From Pseudomonadales bacterium (GTDB lineage: Bacteria > Pseudomonadota > Gammaproteobacteria > Pseudomonadales > DT-91), in NCBI GenBank assembly GCA_013215025.1, contig JABSRR010000068.1, forward strand, positions 1 through 9,233: a stretch of 9,233 nucleotides of DNA, in the 5' to 3' direction. The stretch's first letter is position 1. Every line of letters begins with the position of its first letter. The notes beneath the pieces were generated by a model, which was given only the letters and a program-made list of their open reading frames with translations, was not told where the DNA came from and did no database searches. Shown piece by piece: positions 5,946-9,233 of this stretch. The translations under genes and the position numbers were made by a program.

Positions 5946-6662
5946 TTACCGATGAACCGGCCTAGGCTCAAACGCCTCAAGCCGTTTCTGTAGCCCAGCG
6001 GTTAAAAAATATTCACCCTGACTGGGCCATGCTTGGATTGCAAATGACTCGCCTTGATAGCTAAAGCAAAGCTTGAAAGCATGAAGATACAGCCGGTCTG
6101 CAGCGTTCGCTTGGGCAGAGCGATAAATATTATCGCCCACAATAGGCGAACCATTAGCCTTCATCGCCACACGGAGCTGATGGGTTTTGCCGCTTAATGG
6201 TTGCAAGTAAGCCAATCGTGCAGCAAAAGGCACACCGTCGTTGACAGGCAATGACAGAGTTTCAAAATAGGTTGTTGCAGGATTTTGCTTGCTTGCTAAT
6301 AAGCGCCAAGCTTTGCGACGAGATTTTTGCATATCACCAACAATCCAACCCTGCTTTTTTTTCAAGCGTTTACCACCATGCACCAGCGCAATATAGTGCT
6401 TACTCACAGCTTGATGTAAAAATGCCTGCGATAATTGCTGGTTGGCCAGCGCCGTTTTGGCAACTAACCAGACGCCTGAGGTATCTTTGTCGAGCCGATG
6501 TACAGGGTGAAAATGTGCAAAAGCAGTTTGATAGTGCTTGCTTAACTCTTGCACTGAAAAACCTGCTGGCTTATTCAACACGACAAAATCACGGTGCTGA
6601 AAAACTATTGCTGGCTCTGGCAGCAGAGATGGGGTTGAGGTTGGCAACGGGGTTGTCAACAT
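5946..6662 (-). CDS. RluA-like pseudouridine synthase
   Basis: This enzyme should isomerise uridine to pseudouridine in an RNA. The catalytic motif is H55-R-L-D58-K-D-T-S-G63, with Asp58 the nucleophile. The second conserved block is GKTHQLRVAM (158-167), followed by GSPIVGDNIY (171-180). There is no N-terminal S4 domain, and at 238 residues it fits the short RluA-like subfamily (TIGR01621 type), whose RNA target is not established to my knowledge. A basic loop K98-R-L-K-K-K103 and another at K113-S-R-R-K117 could contact RNA. It follows the winged-helix gene after 18 nt and precedes the PHA-system gene. The first 15 or so residues (Thr/Pro/Ser-rich) are unlike the family and may be disordered. 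Confidence 0.9.
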   Translation of the reverse strand: MLTTPLPTSTPSLLPEPAIVFQHRDFVVLNKPAGFSVQELSKHYQTAFAHFHPVHRLDKDTSGVWLVAKTALANQQLSQAFLHQAVSKHYIALVHGGKRLKKKQGWIVGDMQKSRRKAWRLLASKQNPATTYFETLSLPVNDGVPFAARLAYLQPLSGKTHQLRVAMKANGSPIVGDNIYRSAQANAADRLYLHAFKLCFSYQGESFAIQAWPSQGEYFLTAGLQKRLEAFEPRPVHR

Positions 6663-6680
6663 AGCTTAGGGTTAAAACTA

Positions 6681-7328
6681 TTATGCCAACAGGTCAAGCT
6701 GCTGATCATCAAATACAGCATCATGCTTTGCCTTTGTTTTTGCCTCTGTCTTAGCCTGAGCGCCTGCCAGTCCTTGCGCGTCTTGCTCTGATGGTGGCAG
6801 TCGTTTACTGCGTGAGGAAAATTTCTCACGCAGTAGCACTTTGGCCACATCAATTTCAGCATTATCTTGATCACGTAAGCTATCAATAATCGCTAGCCAT
6901 TGATATAGCTCAGCGTCTTGGCTTACTGCCTTAATCACTGAGGGATATAAAGGTAATAAGGCAAAACCGCTGCAGCTAGCTGAGGGATTGGGCCACACCA
7001 TAGCAGGCAAAGATGAAGGTTTAAAATGCTGCTGCAAATCTGGGTGAGAGCTTGCGGTCGGCAGGCCATGGCATGGCGCCGACTTTTGTGCCGGATAGAC
7101 ATAGGCTATGCCATGCAATAAAAACTCACGAAAATTGGCCTTTTTCACCTGCCATCGCCTGCCGTCAGCATGCGGCTCAATCAAATTACACTGCTGCAGA
7201 CGTTTTAAACCGGCGTTCACCTCAGACACACTGATAAAAAGTGACTGGGCAAGCGAGCCTTGAGACCAGTCTTGTTTTGCAAGACACAGCAGTTTGACCG
7301 CAATCACAATGTCTTGCGGTTTAAGCAT
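6681..7328 (-). CDS. Winged helix-turn-helix protein of unknown role
   Basis: Taking M at 7328 as the start gives 215 residues. This ATG overlaps the rluB stop (ATGCTTAA, 8 nt), and MLKPQDIV is the expected family start; an in-frame ATG at 7379 would add an unrelated 17-residue leader inside rluB. Residues 5-65 look like a MarR/HTH-type winged helix: helix PQDIVIAVKLL, then SLAQSLFISVSEVNAGLKRLQQCNLI (25-50), then a wing and the REFLLHGIAYVYPA stretch. The segments HGLPTA (87-92), VWPNP (111-115), GFALLPLYPSV (121-131) and LYQWLAIIDSLR (141-152) resemble a widespread proteobacterial family annotated only as HTH or MarR-like. Its targets are unknown to me. After about residue 176 comes a low-complexity Ala/Lys/Thr tail ending in DDQQLDLLA. 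It could be a regulator or a DNA-associated protein; sharing an operon with scpA/scpB is compatible with either. The coding DNA contains a strong hairpin at 6806-6835. Confidence 0.7.
   Translation of the reverse strand: MLKPQDIVIAVKLLCLAKQDWSQGSLAQSLFISVSEVNAGLKRLQQCNLIEPHADGRRWQVKKANFREFLLHGIAYVYPAQKSAPCHGLPTASSHPDLQQHFKPSSLPAMVWPNPSASCSGFALLPLYPSVIKAVSQDAELYQWLAIIDSLRDQDNAEIDVAKVLLREKFSSRSKRLPPSEQDAQGLAGAQAKTEAKTKAKHDAVFDDQQLDLLA
6806..6835. repeat. 11-bp perfect inverted repeat inside the winged-helix gene
   Basis: TACTGCGTGAG (6806-6816) and CTCACGCAGTA (6825-6835) are perfect reverse complements around an eight-base AT-rich centre, GAAAATTT. With G-U pairing the RNA stem could reach about 14 pairs. 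It lies over the codons for LLREKFSSRSK (165-175), upstream of the RluA-like gene in transcription direction. There is no T-run after either arm, so it is not a standard terminator. Confidence 0.75.
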
Positions 7329-8118
7329 CGACGGACTCTTCAGCGCTGGGCGCAATAGGCTTGGGGGTTGCCGCATCAATTAAATGACGAATATCACGTT
7401 CAGTCAGATCTTGAAAGCGACCTTGGCGCAGTTTAGTGGTGAGAAAAATCGGCCCAAACCGCACCCGTTTTAGACGGCTAACGGTAACCCCTTGAGACTC
7501 CCATAGTCGCCTAACTTCGCGGTTACGCCCTTCCATTACGCAAACAGAGTACCATTGATTGATGCTCTCTTCTTCGCTTCGCGCGTCATGCTGAATATCG
7601 GTAAAACGCGCCTCACCATCCTCCAACAATACGCCCTCACGCAAACGCTGCATCATCGATTCATCTACATCGCCCATCACTCTGACCAAGTATTCACGAT
7701 CAATTTGACTGGAAGGATGCATTAACAAGTTGGCAAGCTCACCGTCATTAGTAAACAGCAACAGACCTGAGGTGTTATAGTCGAGCCGTCCTACCGCGAT
7801 CCATCGCTCACCTTGCAGTCGCGGCAAACGATCAAACACGGTTTTTCTGCCTTCAGGGTCTTTGCGCGAGCAAATTTCACCAACCGGCTTATGATAGGCT
7901 AAGACTCGACGTTTAAATTGCTCTGAGGACTTGTGGCGAATGCGTTTACCGTCTAAGTCGATGCGATCAAGATCGGTCACTCGATCGCCAATCGTGGCTA
8001 GCCGACCATTTACCCGTAAACGCCCCTCTTGAATCCAACGCTCTGCTTCGCGCCGAGAGGCAAGGCCAGCTCTAGCAATAACTTTTTGCAGTTTTTCAGT
8101 ATTTTCTGGCTTGGCCAT
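7321..8118 (-). CDS. rluB: 23S rRNA pseudouridine(2605) synthase RluB
   Basis: RluB makes the pseudouridine at position 2605 (E. coli numbering) of 23S rRNA. An N-terminal S4 RNA-binding domain covers about residues 8-55, with the typical LQKVIARAGLASRREAE start. The catalytic motif is G110-R-L-D113-Y-N-T-S-G118. The RsuA/RluB-family block GRNREVRRLWES is at 197-208, followed by RLKRVRFGPI. The length of 265 is a little below the E. coli protein. AGGAG at 8129-8133, read on the minus strand, lies ten bases before the ATG. The stop overlaps the ATG of the winged-helix gene. The position directly after scpB is the common gammaproteobacterial arrangement and supports RluB over the related RluE, RluF and RsuA. 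Confidence 0.93.
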   Translation of the reverse strand: MAKPENTEKLQKVIARAGLASRREAERWIQEGRLRVNGRLATIGDRVTDLDRIDLDGKRIRHKSSEQFKRRVLAYHKPVGEICSRKDPEGRKTVFDRLPRLQGERWIAVGRLDYNTSGLLLFTNDGELANLLMHPSSQIDREYLVRVMGDVDESMMQRLREGVLLEDGEARFTDIQHDARSEEESINQWYSVCVMEGRNREVRRLWESQGVTVSRLKRVRFGPIFLTTKLRQGRFQDLTERDIRHLIDAATPKPIAPSAEESVDA

Positions 8119-8151
8119 AGCAAGCGTTCTCCTGCTGCCTCACGGCATGAT

Positions 8152-9096
8152 TTATGATGATTTAAAAATATCGGCGGCTTGAATTAAGCGATCATCGCCA
8201 GTTTCGGCTGCAGCATTCTCAGTGTCAGCCATGCTTTCTGCTGCGAGGTTTTCAGCATCTTCTGCGGTATTTGTCTCAGTGCTTGTATACATAGTTTCTT
8301 CTATGATTTCGTCTGCGCTTTCTTGAGCGCTTTCTTCTTCGCTTTCTTGCGCGCTTTCTTCTGCATTATCATCTGCATTGTGAGCAGCAGCGTGATCTGA
8401 GATCATATCTGCATCTTCATGTAAATCGTTGTCTACAGTGTCGTTTGCCGATGCATCTGAACTCTGATCCGCAGTTGTTGCATCAGCGCTGGCAGAGTCG
8501 CTATCAACCGCAAGATCGAGTTCAGAATTCAAGCTATCTAAATCACGCAGCTCGGCTAAGGTTGGCAATTGTTCCAATGACGATAGATTAAAATAGTCCA
8601 AAAATTCTTTGGTCGTTGCATACATCGATGGCCGCCCTGGCACATCTTTATGGCCAATCACTTTAACCCATTGGCGCTCGCTTAAGGTTTTGATAATTTG
8701 GCTGGAAACCGCAACGCCGCGAATTTCTTCAATTTCACCACGGGTAATCGGCTGGCGATAGGCAATTAAGGCCAAGGTTTCTAGTAAGGCCCTCGAATAA
8801 CGCTGCGGTTTTTCTTCCCACAAACGACCCACCCAAGGCGCGAACTCTTGTTTAACTTGAAAGCGCCAACCTGAAGCAACCTGCTGCAACTCGAAGCCGC
8901 GATCTGCAGAATCAAGCTGGATATCTTCTAATGCCGCTTCAAGTTCAGCTTTGCTAGGTTTGTAAGACTCAGTTGCTATATCCAAACCATCATCAACAAT
9001 AAACAAAGCTTGCATTTGCGCAATGGTCAGTGGTTTGTCCGCGGCCATAATCGCCGCCTCAATGATTTGTTTAAGTTGATCTATTGGCATACTCAT
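8152..9096 (-). CDS. scpB: Segregation and condensation protein B with long acidic tail
   Basis: ScpB dimerises and binds the kleisin ScpA to form the condensin complex with SMC that compacts and segregates the chromosome. Two winged-helix domains are visible in residues 1-175. The strongest blocks are LLETLALIAYRQPITRGEIEEIRG (104-127), then the DVPGRPSMYATT region (151-162) and FLDYFNL (165-171). The start ATG overlaps the scpA stop in ATGA, indicating translational coupling. After about residue 181 comes a 134-residue tail with about 40 Asp/Glu against three Lys/Arg, rich in Ala, Ser, Asn and Thr, probably disordered. Within it EESAQES occurs twice (246-252 and 254-260). With its tail the protein is 314 residues, against roughly 180-200 for compact ScpB. 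Tails of this sort vary between species, and I know no function for this one. Confidence 0.93.
   Translation of the reverse strand: MSMPIDQLKQIIEAAIMAADKPLTIAQMQALFIVDDGLDIATESYKPSKAELEAALEDIQLDSADRGFELQQVASGWRFQVKQEFAPWVGRLWEEKPQRYSRALLETLALIAYRQPITRGEIEEIRGVAVSSQIIKTLSERQWVKVIGHKDVPGRPSMYATTKEFLDYFNLSSLEQLPTLAELRDLDSLNSELDLAVDSDSASADATTADQSSDASANDTVDNDLHEDADMISDHAAAHNADDNAEESAQESEEESAQESADEIIEETMYTSTETNTAEDAENLAAESMADTENAAAETGDDRLIQAADIFKSS
8317..8361. repeat. 24-bp in-frame duplication in the scpB tail
   Basis: Bases 8317-8337 and 8341-8361 are identical at 20 of 21 positions (8326 is A, 8350 is C) and are separated by TTC. The period of 24 bases is in frame, and the copies encode the two EESAQES units. 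The near-identity suggests a fairly recent slippage event. Confidence 0.8.
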
Positions 9097-9233
9097 GATG
9101 ATCTTGCTTTGACATGTATAGCACCAAAGGCGTCGGTTTGAACGACCTCTAGCAACGATTCCTTAACTAATTCCATGATCGCTAAAAAGGTCACAACGAC
9201 CCCCAACCGCCCTTCTTCTGCCACAAATAGTGA
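9093..9233 (-). CDS. scpA: Segregation and condensation protein A, C-terminal end
   Basis: Only the last 46 residues are in the window; the gene runs off the right edge. The peptide contains EEGRLGVVVTFLAIMELVKE followed by VQTDAFGAIHVKA, the typical C-terminal winged-helix end of ScpA, which binds the SMC head. The kleisin bridges SMC and the ScpB dimer. The stop TGA (9093-9095) overlaps the scpB start by four bases. The promoter of the minus-strand series must lie upstream of this gene, outside the window. Confidence 0.9.
   Translation of the reverse strand, partial: SLFVAEEGRLGVVVTFLAIMELVKESLLEVVQTDAFGAIHVKARSS

Noticed and set aside
6251..6664. A 137-codon plus-strand open frame opposite the RluA-like gene
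   Set aside because: It is antisense to a gene with clear catalytic motifs, has no family character and no ribosome site, and is explained as a shadow frame.
7059..7122. GCATGGC and GCCATGC copies within the winged-helix gene as a regulatory palindrome
   Set aside because: The 7-bp arms are widely separated and lie in coding sequence. Such short matches are expected by chance, unlike the 11-bp repeat at 6806.
7321..7379. ATG at 7379 as start of the winged-helix protein
   Set aside because: It would overlap rluB by 59 bases and add 17 residues without family resemblance. ATG7328 gives the normal start and a coupling overlap.
1..9233. A new defence, mobile or biosynthetic system
   Set aside because: All sizeable frames belong to known housekeeping or metabolic families. 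There are no integrase, transposase, toxin-antitoxin or nuclease motifs and no flanking direct repeats indicating insertion.

Overview
The window is ordinary chromosomal DNA from a gammaproteobacterium, probably an aquatic heterotroph. The evidence is the minus-strand order scpA-scpB-rluB, which is typical of that class, the short-form (type 2) ArgC, and a small PHA-granule-family protein. GC content looks to be in the mid-40s per cent by eye. Almost every base pair is accounted for by recognisable housekeeping or metabolic genes. I see no CRISPR array, insertion sequence, phage gene, defence cassette or RNA gene.

Plus strand, 1-4045. The left edge holds the tail of an open frame that resembles the C-terminus of NhaP-type cation/proton antiporters. 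A TAA lies in its own frame at the first base of the window, so it is either broken or a short orphan. It ends in a strong hairpin. Three single-gene units follow: a 3-beta-HSD/epimerase-type NAD(P)-dependent dehydrogenase, an acyl-CoA dehydrogenase and argC. A rho-independent terminator follows the first two. The gaps carry AGCT-phased 15-bp tandem repeats, hairpins and putative promoters. Two of the three genes (the dehydrogenase and argC) have no good Shine-Dalgarno of their own. Instead each has a four-codon mini-ORF whose stop overlaps the gene's start in an ATGA junction.

Convergence point, 4046-4177. This is an AT-rich stretch with iterated AGCTATT/TTTAAAG words and a hairpin. It separates argC from the minus-strand genes and may act as a weak two-way terminator.

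Minus strand, 9233-4178. A tight co-directional series probably forms one long operon whose promoter lies outside the window: scpA (3' end) - scpB - rluB - winged-helix protein - RluA-like pseudouridine synthase - PHA-system protein - plsC - ribE. Gaps are 34 nt or less and two junctions overlap (ATGA for scpA/scpB, 8 nt for rluB/wHTH). It joins chromosome segregation (the ScpA/ScpB partners of SMC), rRNA or RNA pseudouridylation, phospholipid synthesis and riboflavin synthesis.

Most worth a second look: the winged-helix protein of unknown role, whose gene contains an 11-bp perfect inverted repeat and whose last residues (QLDLL) resemble a sliding-clamp binding motif; the paired mini-ORF/ATGA start architecture; the phased AGCT repeats; the acidic, recently duplicated tail of ScpB; and the antiporter-like remnant at the left edge. 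None of these amounts to a clearly new multi-gene system.
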